Shown: positions 54,663 to 64,000 of the stretch, in pieces
Layout: each line of letters begins with the position of its first letter
Numbering within the stretch: position 1 is the first letter of the stretch
DNA from: Bacteroidota bacterium
GTDB taxonomy: Bacteria; Bacteroidota; Bacteroidia; Chitinophagales; Chitinophagaceae
Assembly (NCBI GenBank): GCA_016712665.1
Contig: JADJQP010000003.1
Span: 354,232-418,231 of the forward strand
DNA: 64,000 bases
Reading direction: 5' to 3'
The notes under the pieces: model-generated
The model's database searches: none
Told to the model about the DNA's origin: nothing
What the model saw: the letters and a program-made list of their open reading frames with translations, nothing else
Program-made: the position numbers and the translations under genes

Positions 54663-56699
54663 TTAAATAGTATTTTCTAAAATAATATTCAGCCATAATG
54701 GAGTCATTTTACGCTGAATCTGTTCTTTCATTTTATTAAGTATTTTCAAACTATCCTTTGGCATTCGCTTCATCAATTCTCTCTCTTTGGCTGCCTGCTT
54801 TTCGAGAGAATCCAATATATAGGTATAGTTTGGAATTATTTTAGCTTCATCCATTTTCTTTTTCAAATAGAGCCGCTTTGCCGAAATGGTATCGGTGAGG
54901 TATTGTTCAATCAGTAAACTGGCAATAGGGCCTGCCCATGTAGCACCGTATCCGGCATTTTCAATACATACTGCGACTGCAATTTTTGGATTTATGCGAG
55001 GAGCGTACGCTACAAACATGGAGTGATTCTGCAATTTTACTCTTTTGCCCATAATCAATCGTTCATTTTGTGCAGTACCGGTTTTGGCACAAACCTCTAT
55101 TCCCGGTATTCTTGCAATTTTTCCGGTACCTTGGTCTACCACTGCCTGCATCCCGTATCCAACGGCATTATACGCCGAATCCGGAATATTTGCCACAACC
55201 TGCTTTTGTCGGTATTTCGCCAATCGGGCATCGGTACTATCGCCTCCTATTGCTTTTACAAAATGGGGAATATAATAATATCCTCGATTTGCAATGATAC
55301 AAATGGAATTTGCCATTTGTAAGGGTGTCATCAATACTTCGCCTTGACCCATACCCATAATGGCCATATTGCAGGAATTCCAGCTATTGTTATAAATTCG
55401 GTTAAAATAATTGCTATCAGGAATATTGCCACCATCTTCGGAAGGAATATCAATTCCAATCGGATGCCCCAAACCAAATTCATTCATATAATGATGCCAA
55501 CGTTGCAACCCAATATGTGTATTGGCATTCTTGGGACCATCTATGGCCAATCTAAAAATATGACAGAAGTAGGAATTGCAGGAATTGGCAATAGCCAAAC
55601 TAAGATTCGCAGCATGCCCTCCTCCGGAATGCGTGCAACCGATTCGTCTACCGCAACTATAATAGCCTCCCCCGCATCCCATTCCGAATGAAGGGGTAAT
55701 CACACCTTCATTTAAGGCCACCAATGCGGTAATGGGTTTAAAGGTGGAACCGGGTGGGTAATTTGCTTTAATGGCGCGGTTAAACAGGGGCTTGGTTGCA
55801 TCCACCAACATGTTTCCAAGATTTTTACTTTTGTCTGTTCCGGTAAGCAAATCAGGATTAAAGGACGGACCACTGGCAAAGGCCAAAATACCTCCGGTGG
55901 ATGGGTCAATGGCAATGGCACTTCCCAATTTATTGGCAAGCATATCCTCTGCTAATTTCTGCAGTTTCGCATCAATATACAATTGCAATGTTTTACCCGG
56001 TATCGCTGCCGAATCTTTGCTTCCATCTTTGTAAGGGCCTTGAATCTTTTGTTTCACATCACGAAGCAAATATTGCACCCCAGGCTGCCCACGAAGCACC
56101 TCTTCGTATTGGCGTTCAATTCCGGTAATGCCGATATAGTCGCCCTTCTGGTAGGATGCAAACTGCTCTTGTTCCAATTGACTGGCACTGATTTCGTTTA
56201 TATAGCCAACAAAATTTCCGCCGCAATGCTCTGTAAAATTTCGTTCAGAATGCTCAATCAAATCAATGCCATTAAAATCAAAAAGATTTTCCTGCAGCCT
56301 AGCAACACTTACTGGCGACAAGTTTTTATACACTGTAAACACTTTTTGCCAAGCTCCATGTTTGAGAATCTGACGTTTGATTTGTTTATCAAAATCACTG
56401 ACCGACACTTTAATCATTTTACATAAAAAAGCGGTGTCAAAATCGGTACCCATTTTATTGGGTTCTGCCACCAAATCGTAAACCACACTATTGTTCATCA
56501 ACACTTTATTATTTCGGTCAAAAATAATTCCACGTGGAGGAAAAATTTTCTTGATATAAACCGCCTGTCCGATAGCAGCATCCTTGTAACCACCGGCTCC
56601 AAACACTTGTAGAAACAATAATCGAAGTACTAATACGAGAGGTATAGCAACAAAAAGTATGCGTATATAATTGCTACGGTTTTGAGTAAAATCTGCCAT
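54663..56699 (-). CDS. mrdA: Penicillin-binding protein 2 (elongasome transpeptidase)
   Basis: 678 residues from ATG 56699 (MADFTQNRSNYIRILF); the upstream ATG at 56792 adds a non-homologous lead. One N-terminal membrane anchor (about 13-32), the pedestal domain with PPRGIIFDRNN, and the transpeptidase domain with S318TFK, S373CN and K539TG active-site motifs. A Cys-containing loop (CGGGYYSCGRRIGC, 342-355) near the active site could bind a metal. The Lys/Glu-rich C-terminal 60 residues end in a short hydrophobic tail. Operon with rodA, but mreBCD, its usual partners, are absent. Confidence 0.95.
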   Translation of the reverse strand: MADFTQNRSNYIRILFVAIPLVLVLRLLFLQVFGAGGYKDAAIGQAVYIKKIFPPRGIIFDRNNKVLMNNSVVYDLVAEPNKMGTDFDTAFLCKMIKVSVSDFDKQIKRQILKHGAWQKVFTVYKNLSPVSVARLQENLFDFNGIDLIEHSERNFTEHCGGNFVGYINEISASQLEQEQFASYQKGDYIGITGIERQYEEVLRGQPGVQYLLRDVKQKIQGPYKDGSKDSAAIPGKTLQLYIDAKLQKLAEDMLANKLGSAIAIDPSTGGILAFASGPSFNPDLLTGTDKSKNLGNMLVDATKPLFNRAIKANYPPGSTFKPITALVALNEGVITPSFGMGCGGGYYSCGRRIGCTHSGGGHAANLSLAIANSCNSYFCHIFRLAIDGPKNANTHIGLQRWHHYMNEFGLGHPIGIDIPSEDGGNIPDSNYFNRIYNNSWNSCNMAIMGMGQGEVLMTPLQMANSICIIANRGYYYIPHFVKAIGGDSTDARLAKYRQKQVVANIPDSAYNAVGYGMQAVVDQGTGKIARIPGIEVCAKTGTAQNERLIMGKRVKLQNHSMFVAYAPRINPKIAVAVCIENAGYGATWAGPIASLLIEQYLTDTISAKRLYLKKKMDEAKIIPNYTYILDSLEKQAAKERELMKRMPKDSLKILNKMKEQIQRKMTPLWLNIILENTI

Positions 56700-56818
56700 T
56701 AAAGAAAGTGAAAAAAAGAATCCGCACAAAAGTATATTGTATTCAGCGAAACTTTGTGTTTGTGAATTAAAAGTTGAAAGTTTTTTTTTCAAGTTTTAAA
56801 ACAAGGGCATCTACTTAT

Positions 56819-57835
56819 CTATCGGATACCTCTTGCATTCAAGGCCGCCTGATATTTTTTCGCATTTACAAGATGTTCTGCATAGGTGGAAGCAAAATTA
56901 TGATACCCACTAAAATCTTCTTTTGCACAGAAAAATAAATACTTGGTTTCGGCAGCATGCAACACAGCGTCTATACTCGTTTCGGAGGGGGTACAAATGG
57001 GTCCGGGTGGTAAGCCTACATATTTATAGGTATTATACGGCGACGCTATTTGGGTATGCACTGTAAGAATTCGCTTCAGTTTAAAATCGCCCACTGCAAA
57101 CTTCACCGTAGGATCTGCGCCGAGGTTCATTCCGATGCGGTACCTATTGATATAAACACTTGCAATCGTTGGTTTCTCATTCTTCTTGTTGGTTTCCTCC
57201 TCCACAATCGAAGCAATGGTGATTATTTGTGCCCTTGTCAATTTCAGTTTGGCCGCTTTCGCGTTGCGCTCCTCGTTCCAAAATGTGTTGGTATAATCGG
57301 TGAGGCGATCCAAAACCTTTTCCGGTGTAACATTCCAATAAAATTCGTATGTGTTGGGAAGTATCAGGCTTTGAATTTGATTGCTGTCAATTTGATTTTT
57401 TGCTAAAAAAGTTGCGTCGGTAAATAACTGAGACCATGCCAAGGAATCCGGTTCTAATTGGGACGATAATTTTCGGATGATGTCATTTTTAGTCCTCAGT
57501 TTGTTTAATACCAACTTCACAACACTCTGACGCCCCCTTTTTCAACATGGAAATAATTTGATAATTACTCATTCCTTCTTTCACTTCGTAGCGACCGGGA
57601 TGCAAATTGTTCGACAAATGAAGCCAGGAAGCCATCCTCTCAAAGGAGCCCATATCTTGCACCAGCGAACTATCCTTCACCGATTTCAAAACTTGTTCAT
57701 AGGCGCCCTGCTTTTTATATAAAGATACTTTTTACCACTAAAAGAGCTCGTATTAGAGGCATACAGAAAATACAGGACAGCGCTCAACACGGTACCTCCC
57801 AAGAGCAACAAAATGACTATTATTTTTCTATTCAT
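56819..57835 (-). CDS. mltG: Endolytic transglycosylase MltG (two frameshifts)
   Basis: Cuts nascent glycan strands in the inner membrane. ATG 57835 gives MNRKIIVILLLLGGTVLSAVLYF, the membrane anchor. One A is missing near 57710 (YIKKQGAYEQVLKSVKDSS expected) and one G too many sits at 57533-57537, after which KGRQSVVKLVLNKLRTKNDI continues. The YceG domain has LILPNTYEFYW, catalytic Glu in IASIVEEET, and GLPPGPICTPSETSIDAVL. About 338 codons. It precedes mrdA-rodA, linking glycan release and synthesis. Confidence 0.9.
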
Positions 57836-57964
57836 ACATGTCTATTATGGATTAGTTTGCGAAGACCAATGATTTACGGGTTTATTGTGGGAAAATACTT
57901 GCGATGGTTCTGCAAAATTTTGGTTTCAAAACTAGGTGCTACGGGCCAAACAGCTCTCATAAAT

Positions 57965-60051
57965 CTATCTTAATAATCCTTGCACTTTCTGTATGGCCGT
58001 ATCCGTCGGATTTAACTGATACGCCTTGGTCCAGGCTTCTTTTGCCTTACCATAATCTTGAGAGTTATATGAAAAGCCTCCAAGGTCATACCAATATCTT
58101 GCATTGCTGGGATTCATTTCCACTGCTTTTTGCAAAAAGGCCTTTCCTTCGGTCCATTTACTTTGCCCTCCCAAATTGAAACCCTTTCTGTAGTATGAAT
58201 CTGCCAGCAAATCGTAGTATAATTTTTTACTGGGGTGACTGGGATACATCTTAAAGGCCTTATCCCAACATAGTTTGGCACTATCCAATTGATCCATTTT
58301 TGCATATGCGATTCCAAGATTTAAAAAGCCATTTACAAAACCGGGATGCAAGGCAACGGCCTTTGTGCCATAGTCGATCGACTTACGCACGAATTCCATT
58401 TCTTGGGTTTTGTTCTTTGGCAATTCAGACAAATCGATATTTCGCGAAGCTGCATTGCCATTTAATGAAATGCTATTGGGCATATGAACTACATCGGTAA
58501 GTGCTAAGGTGATATCATTATGCCAAGCAAAATTTCTTGAATAGGTTTTCACGGAATACAACAGTAAAATGGGGATTGTAAGATACAATGCCACCGCTCT
58601 GTTTTTAAGTCGATCAGCCAACCAAATAAGGCCAAATCCCAAAACCATACAATACCCCAAAGACGAATGGAATACCAAACGTTCACCCATGGTAGCACCC
58701 ACATTGAAAACCAAGTTGGTAACCAATAATATGGTAAGCATATAAAATGCAATAGCAAATGCCAACCAACTTTTACGCTTTAAGGATAAAAGACCACCAA
58801 TCGCCATACCAATCAAAAGCAAGATAGATACATATACCAGCGGATCTGAAAAGTCTTTGTAAGGGATGCAATTATACCCGTAGTCGGAACTCAAAGGATG
58901 CGGGAAAATTATTGTAAGAAGGTACTTTAAGAAAATGAACAGTTTCGTTGCCAGCTTTTGTCCTTCATCTGCCAGTAAATACGGATTATTCATCAACTCA
59001 TTATCTTGAAGATTTGATTTGCCAATAACAATACCGGATCGGATACCGTAGTAAATGGCAAAGGTTACTGCAAGTCCAATAAACACCGGTACAAATTTTT
59101 TAATTTCAAATTTTTCAACCGAAAACAGATAGAGCGAAAGGGGAATCAAAAGCAACAAGGTGGCGCCATACTCTTTAGACAGCATGGCACATAAAAATGA
59201 AACGCATATGAGCACCAAGATTTTTATTGATTTTTGTATTTCATATTTATGAGCCAAAATAAGGGTTAGAATCATAAATAGCAGCGAAAAAATTTCATCT
59301 CTACTTTTGACATTCGCCACCACTTCGGTATGAATCGGATGGGCTAAAAAAAGCAATGAAATAATCAAGGCCAACAATTTATTATTCTTAAACACGATGG
59401 TGCTCAAGAAGAAAAATAATATCGCCACTGCCAAAATATAAAATAACACATTATTGAAATGTCTGAATCCAAAACCTTCTGTTCGGGAGTCCTTATCGTT
59501 AAAAACGCCATCCTCATTGGTATCTTCACCGGATCGCCCACTCCGTTATTATTCTTGTCCCATTTCTTTTTTAGATAGTTATCTAAAAAAGCATTCGTCG
59601 CCAATCGTTTCTGATTGTCGTCTACCATATTCACAATATTATCGGGCAATTCCATTGTGCCAATAAATTCTTGTTCCAAAGCAAATGTGGCCACAGACAA
59701 CGGACGGTACCTACCACCTGCTAATTGAGCAGTAGTGTTCATTTGCCTGTAAAAACTATCAAATAAATCTTTACTAAAAATATCCGGAATGCCTGAAGCT
59801 CCTTGCAAAACGTATTCATTTTTGCATATAACAATATCGTCGTCCAAGGCAAACTGCGCATTGAAGGTATTGCTATAAATAATCAAGCCCAACGCAGCGA
59901 TGATTATATATGGCATAAATCCTTTCGTAACTTTATCAATCCATGTCACTGCCTCAGTGGAGGGAAGACTTGCAACGGTTTCTGTAACGGTAGGTGCACT
60001 TTTTGATGATTCAACAGGCACTGCTACTTTTTTGCTTTTATTTTTTCCCAT
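57965..60051 (-). CDS. Polytopic membrane protein with C-terminal TPRs, Tmtc/O-mannosyltransferase-like (one frameshift)
   Basis: About 695 codons. The start MGKNKSKKVAVPVESSK is cytosolic and basic. The first membrane segment precedes YSNTFNAQFALDDDIVI, the conserved Asp-containing loop of GT39/Tmtc-like proteins, and GGRYRPLSVATFALEQ follows. A stretch DKNNNGVGDP...EDTNEDGVFNDKD is a Ca-binding-like Asp/Asn loop pair; the frame shifts inside it (about 59528-59535). Then RHFNNVLFYILAVAIL and about ten helices, with HPIHTEVVANVKSRDEIF, and about four TPRs from residue 560 on (GFLNLGIAYAKMDQLDSAKL, NARYWYDLGGFSYNSQDYGKA). A glycosyltransferase role is inferred from this family. Confidence 0.82.
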
Positions 60052-60085
60052 ACTTCATTTTTCAAAATTTAAAAATAATACCCTT

Positions 60086-61423
60086 TTACCTATTTTTATA
60101 ATCAAGATTTTTTTCAAAAAAGTGATACGCTTCCTCCAGAATAAAAAAACTTCCTGTTACCAGTATCAAGTCATCAGGGCCGGCATGTTTGAGAGCTGCC
60201 TCTATCCCTGCTGTGATGCTGTTGTAGGCGTCCCCTTGCAGGAGATAATTAGAGGCCATTTGTTGTAAATCTTGTCTTGGTAATGCCCGCGGAATCGAGG
60301 CCTGCACAAAGTAATAGCTAGCGTTCTCGGGAAATAGCTGTAAAATCTGCTCCAATGTTTTATCTTTAACAAAGCCCATAACGATGTGTTTTCGCTTCAC
60401 TTCAAGCTTTGAAACTTGTTGCAGAAGAGCCGCGATGCCCGCTTCATTATGCGAAACATCTAAAATTATCAGTGGTTTCTGCTGAATGATGTCAAAACGG
60501 CCCTTGAATTTCAAGGTTTTCATACAATGCTGAAAAACCGTAGATAGGTCTATACGGCCCAAATTCCAACCCAAACTACTGAGTACATCCATTGCTTTTA
60601 ATACCGTAATGATATTCTTTGATTGATAGCGCCCCATCAAATCGGTTCCGATCTCCAATACTTGCATCCTGGCCTTATCAATAATTTTTACAAACTGTAT
60701 GCCTTCACGCATTTCAACATGAACATCGCTGTATGAATTGTCTGCAAAAAAAATCGGACTTTCATGCATAATCGCACTAGTAATAAAAATATTTTGAATT
60801 TCAGTTTGGGTTTCACCAATTATTACCGGCACATTCTTTTTAATGATACCTGCCTTTTGTGTGGCAATTTCCTGTAGGGAATTTCCCAGTAAATACGCAT
60901 GATCGTTGCTGATATTGGTAATTATAGAAAGCTCCGGCATTATAATATTGGTGCTGTCTAGCAAGCCCCCCAAACCCACCTCTACAATAGCGATATCCAC
61001 TTTTTGCTCCGCAAAAAAATGAAAGGCCATCGCAACGGTAATTTCAAAAAAAGAAGGTTTAACAGATTCAATGAGCTCTTGATGTGCCTGCACAAATGCA
61101 ACGACATATTCCTGTGAAACATCCATTCCATCGATTTTAATTCGCTCTCTAAAATCAAAAATGTGCGGACTGGTGTACAAACCGGTTTTATAGCCGGCCT
61201 TTTGAAAGGCAATTGCCAGCAAGTTGCTACAACTCCCTTTGCCGTTGGTACCTGCAATATGAACGGTTTTAAAACAGAGCTGCGGATTTCCAAGTTCCTT
61301 ACATAGCAAAATAGTATTGTCTAAATTGGCTTTATATGCAGCTGCTCCCACTCTTGTAAACATAGGCAACTTCTCGTACAGATAGTCAAGGGTTTGCTGA
61401 TAGGTCATGGTAGGATTCTTCAT
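60086..61423 (-). CDS. folC: Bifunctional folylpolyglutamate/dihydrofolate synthase
   Basis: 445 residues, Mur-ligase-like. P-loop AGTNGKGS (57-64), the omega-loop region YTSPHIFDFRERIKIDG, VEVGLGGLLDSTN, and NISNDHAYLLGNSLQEIA (metal-binding His). The C-terminal domain has LDVSHNEAGIAALL. It adds glutamate to dihydropteroate and folates. Its start is 1 bp from the stop of the Nudix gene, hence probably one operon. Confidence 0.95.
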   Translation of the reverse strand: MKNPTMTYQQTLDYLYEKLPMFTRVGAAAYKANLDNTILLCKELGNPQLCFKTVHIAGTNGKGSCSNLLAIAFQKAGYKTGLYTSPHIFDFRERIKIDGMDVSQEYVVAFVQAHQELIESVKPSFFEITVAMAFHFFAEQKVDIAIVEVGLGGLLDSTNIIMPELSIITNISNDHAYLLGNSLQEIATQKAGIIKKNVPVIIGETQTEIQNIFITSAIMHESPIFFADNSYSDVHVEMREGIQFVKIIDKARMQVLEIGTDLMGRYQSKNIITVLKAMDVLSSLGWNLGRIDLSTVFQHCMKTLKFKGRFDIIQQKPLIILDVSHNEAGIAALLQQVSKLEVKRKHIVMGFVKDKTLEQILQLFPENASYYFVQASIPRALPRQDLQQMASNYLLQGDAYNSITAGIEAALKHAGPDDLILVTGSFFILEEAYHFFEKNLDYKNR

Positions 61424-61424
61424 A

Positions 61425-62051
61425 TCAAGATATCATTTCTTTTAGTAAAGATTCAAGTTCTGAGATCATCATGGCCGTAGCCCCCCAAACTACCTGCCTG
61501 TGGCCGATATTATATACAGGCGTCTCAATATGAAACCCTGAAGCCGTCGGTACGGATTGTATATCCTTAATGGCATCATCAAAAAGAAAGGACAAGGGAA
61601 TTTTGATAATTTCCTGAACCTCCCTTTCCGAAATGCTAAGGTTCAAATCACCTCCAATCACTCCTAAAACAGGCGTTACATTAAAATTACTGGGTGGAAT
61701 ATATAAGGGAGTTAAACAACCCACTAATTGGACTTCAGATTGCGGTATACCAATTTCCTCTTCACACTCACGCGAGGCGGTTTCAATAATGTCAGAATCA
61801 TTTTCCTCTTTTTTACCACCGGGAAAACTAATTTGACCGCCATGCGTACTACCATCTTCCGTTCTATGCATTAATAAGGTATGCCATTGATTCTGCTCCA
61901 TAAAGAGCAAAATCAGCACCCCGCTTTCTTTGGCATTTTCAGGGGCCTGCATCTGAGCCGCTCTTCCTATAGGAGCCATTTTTATTTGGGCATTAACTCC
62001 CGGTAAGGGCAAGGCGATTCGTGCTTTAATAATATTTACTAAATCATTCAT
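61425..62051 (-). CDS. Nudix hydrolase, CoA pyrophosphatase type
   Basis: 208 residues. The Nudix box is FPGGKKEENDSDIIETASRE then CEEEIGI (78-102). It has one residue more between the first Gly and the Arg-Glu pair than the standard box, the spacing typical of CoA diphosphatases (NUDT7/YeaB group). SGVLILLF and MHRTEDGSTHGGQISFPGG also fit that group. It overlaps rlmD by 8 bp (CATGAATGA). Confidence 0.88.
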   Translation of the reverse strand: MNDLVNIIKARIALPLPGVNAQIKMAPIGRAAQMQAPENAKESGVLILLFMEQNQWHTLLMHRTEDGSTHGGQISFPGGKKEENDSDIIETASRECEEEIGIPQSEVQLVGCLTPLYIPPSNFNVTPVLGVIGGDLNLSISEREVQEIIKIPLSFLFDDAIKDIQSVPTASGFHIETPVYNIGHRQVVWGATAMMISELESLLKEMIS

Positions 62052-63457
62052 GGGTAGCTGCTTTCAAATGCAATAAAACAACATTTTCGACATGATGGGT
62101 TTGCGGAAACATATCTACAGCATGCCATTTTTTGATATCATATTTAGCCGACAGCCATTGCAGATCACGTGCTTGGGTTGCAGGATTGCAACTGACATAG
62201 ACTATTTTTTTCACTTCAAGCTCCAGCAGTTTTTCAATCAATGCTTCATGACATCCAGCTCGAGGGGATCAATAATCACGATATCAGGATTTCCGTGTAA
62301 GGCAAAAAAGCATCATTGCATATCTTAATGACATCGCCCTCATAGAAACGTACGTTTTGCAGATTATTTGCAGCTGCATTCAATCGGGCATCGGCAACGG
62401 CATCAGCAACAGTTTCCACTCCAATGATTCTTTGAACGGCTTTCGATAAAAAAATACCAATACTACCTGTACCACAGTACAAATCGTAAAGAATTTCATT
62501 GCCGTTGCAATCCGCAAAATCACGAACAATTGAATACAGATTGACGGTTTGTAAAGGATTAGTTTGAAAAAAAGATTTGGGACTAATTTTAAAAACAAAA
62601 TCCTCCAATTTTTCTTCAATAGAATCTTTACCTGCAAACAATACGACCTCCTGATCATAAATGGAATCGTTCATTTTTTCATTAATCGTATAATTCAAGG
62701 AAGTAATTTCAGGAAATTTTTCGTGTACGGCTTGCATTAGAAATGATATCTTCTCAAGGTCCTTTTCTCCAAACACCATATTTACTAAAATTTCGCCCGT
62801 ACTACTAACCCGTATTATTAAGGTGCGGAGTAGCCCTATATGATTTCGGATATCATAAAATGTAATATGATGTTGAAAGGCAAAATCTCGAATAAAATTT
62901 TTGATATGATTTGAGGGTTCGGCCTGCAAATGACAGGTTTCAATATCAATGACCTTATCAAATAGGCGGGGCGCATGAAAACCCAAAACATTCTTGTCAA
63001 AGGACATTCCTGACTTTAAATCGGCCGAACTAAGGTATTGCTTATTGGAAAACGTAAATTCTAATTTATTACGATACCATGCCGTTTGGGTACACCCTTT
63101 AATTGGCAGATACTCCTCCACCTGAATTTTTCCGATGCGCACTAGTTGATCCTTCACTTGCTGCTCCTTGTAATCAAGTTGCAAGGGATAGGGAAGCATT
63201 TGCCATTTGCAACCTCCACAGATGCCAAAATGCATACAAAATGGTGCAATTCGATTCTCTGATTCTGTAATAAACCGTTTGACTCCGGCTTCTGCCCAAT
63301 CCTTTTTACTTTTTGATACGTACACATCCACTACATCACCTGGAATAACGCCTTCTACAAAAACCACCTTATCTTGGTAGCGACCGATACATTTGCCTTC
63401 CGCTGCATACTTTTCGATATGCAATTCTTCAATATCAAATCTCTTACGCTTACTCAT
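62044..63457 (-). CDS. rlmD: 23S rRNA (uracil-5-)-methyltransferase RlmD/RumA (two frameshifts)
   Basis: SAM-dependent m5U methyltransferase. An N-terminal TRAM domain (residues 1-60), then the four-cysteine Fe-S motif (C76 to C85 in CMHFGICGGCKW, with a later Cys in ETCHL). The catalytic domain has FFQTNP and DLYCGTGSIGIFLSKAV. The frame breaks at about 62308 (T-run one short, NDAFFALHGNPDIVI expected) and about 62272 (C-run one short, DPPRAGCHEALIEK expected). It then ends with VYVSCNPATQARDLQWL, holding the catalytic Cys. About 471 codons. Last gene upstream of the Nudix-folC operon. Confidence 0.92.
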
Positions 63458-63565
63458 CAGTTACATTATGGGTTTAATTTACACCTATTTCCCTTCACGG
63501 CAAGGGGTAAAAACCAATTTGTATGTATTCGTTTTTTGCAAAACCCCATTTCTGTTAAAGTGCTG

Positions 63566-63573
63566 CAAATGTA
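63566..63573 (-). promoter_or_regulatory. Candidate -7 element of the rlmD operon
   Basis: TACATTTG on the - strand, full match to TAnnTTTG, about 108 bp before the rlmD ATG. No TTTG partner at the usual distance. Confidence 0.35.
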
Positions 63574-63637
63574 ACAACTCCTTACTTTTTTACTTCGTCT
63601 TATTTGAGTAATTTCGTTCGCTTTTAAAAAAATATAA

Positions 63638-64000
63638 ATGAAACAGCTTCTTTTCTCAACCCTTTTGCTCCTTACATTTATACTTGAGGCAAGTTCAAAA
63701 GATGGATATCAAATTAAGGTAAAATTTAATGATGTAACCGATTCCACCATTCTTCTCTGTCATTACTACGGAAAAGGCAGTACCGTTTTCAAAAGATGAT
63801 TCGCTCAAACTGAACAGTAATGGAGAGGGCACCTTTAAATCGGACAAGAAGATAGTCAGTGGCATTTATATGTTTTGCTTTTTGCCAACAAATCCGCATC
63901 TATGGAAATTATTTTGTTGAACGGTGATAATTTTTCAGTGCAGGTAGCAAAAAGTGATATTTACAACAGTACAAATTTACCGGAAATACTGAGAATAACG
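63638..64000 (+). CDS. DUF4369/thioredoxin-like secreted protein (partial, frameshifted)
   Basis: The gene begins with MKQLLFSTLLLLTFILEASS, a signal peptide, then KDGYQIKVKFNDVTDSTILLCHYYGKG, the beta-strand pattern of the DUF4369 domain that precedes a thioredoxin domain in many Bacteroidota proteins. The frame is broken near 63790 (continuing DDSLKLNSNGEGTFKSDKK) and again near 63875 (FLPTNPHLW). The window ends before any thioredoxin CxxC could be seen. Expected periplasmic. Confidence 0.6.

Noticed and set aside
57904..58179. 91-codon + strand ORF at the end of the TPR gene
   Set aside because: Overlaps the TPR coding region antisense and has no supporting features.
1..64000. tRNA, rRNA, CRISPR array, prophage or complete insertion sequence
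   Set aside because: All gaps over about 100 bp were read by eye; no cloverleaf-like segment, regular spacer repeats or terminal inverted repeats with a transposase were found.

Overview
The window comes from a Bacteroidota chromosome, most likely a Chitinophagales/Sphingobacteriales-type lineage; this is inferred from gene content, not from a tree. Supporting signs are type IX secretion (T9SS) sorting domains of both type A and gliding-type (type B), a short ~290-residue primary sigma factor, promoters of the form TTTG-N19/20-TAnnTTTG, no obvious Shine-Dalgarno sequences, an anti-sigma/TPR protein, flexirubin-type pigment genes and an AT-rich base composition. No rRNA, tRNA, CRISPR array, intact insertion sequence or prophage is visible.

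Layout. 1-2621 (+): end of an MbnP-like gene, a di-haem cytochrome c peroxidase and a YHYH-domain T9SS protein, probably one metal/redox operon. 2668-14790 (-): the S10-spc ribosomal protein operon (rpsJ to secY-map), 23 genes in standard order, with a clear promoter upstream of rpsJ. 15156-24605: dnaG, rlmB, a small T9SS-like secreted protein, a thiolase, a PKD-repeat gliding-type T9SS protein, haem A synthase, rnhB and an acetoacetyl-CoA reductase. 24774-27117: ECF sigma factor, membrane anti-sigma/TPR protein and, convergent with them, a receiver-domain protein with a C-terminal membrane helix. 27258-32212: universal stress protein, GNAT, PaiB-like FMN protein, phosphohexomutase, dolichol-phosphate-mannose-like glycosyltransferase and a DEDDh exonuclease. 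32592-36007 (-): htpG, a lipoprotein and rpoD. 36255-39552: START-like protein, lptG, PAP2 phosphatase and kdsB (envelope/LPS). 39625-41463: two flexirubin-cluster-like genes. 42340-45704: nuoABCDE (complex I), stopping before nuoF. 45811-52541: lipoproteins, delta-60 repeat T9SS protein, ruvB, LuxE-like ligase, aroQ and xerD. 52548-57835 (-): MBL hydrolase, rodA, mrdA (PBP2) and mltG (cell elongation). 57965-63457 (-): membrane TPR protein, folC, CoA-type Nudix hydrolase and rlmD. The window ends inside a DUF4369/thioredoxin-like gene.

The most striking property is the number of broken core genes. rplC, rplD, dnaG, rlmB, thiolase, ctaA, rnhB, lptG, nuoE, xerD, rodA, mltG, the TPR protein, rlmD and the last partial gene are all interrupted by 1-base indels, mostly in short homopolymers, and phaB and lptG carry in-frame TAG codons. 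Because so many are essential, consensus sequence error is far more likely than gene decay. I annotate these as single genes over their full span and give the break points.

Most of the window is housekeeping DNA. The best candidates for something less well described are the sigma/anti-sigma pair facing a membrane-tethered receiver protein, the MbnP-MauG-YHYH cluster, the stand-alone sorting-domain-like protein, and a perfect 14-bp palindrome upstream of htpG.
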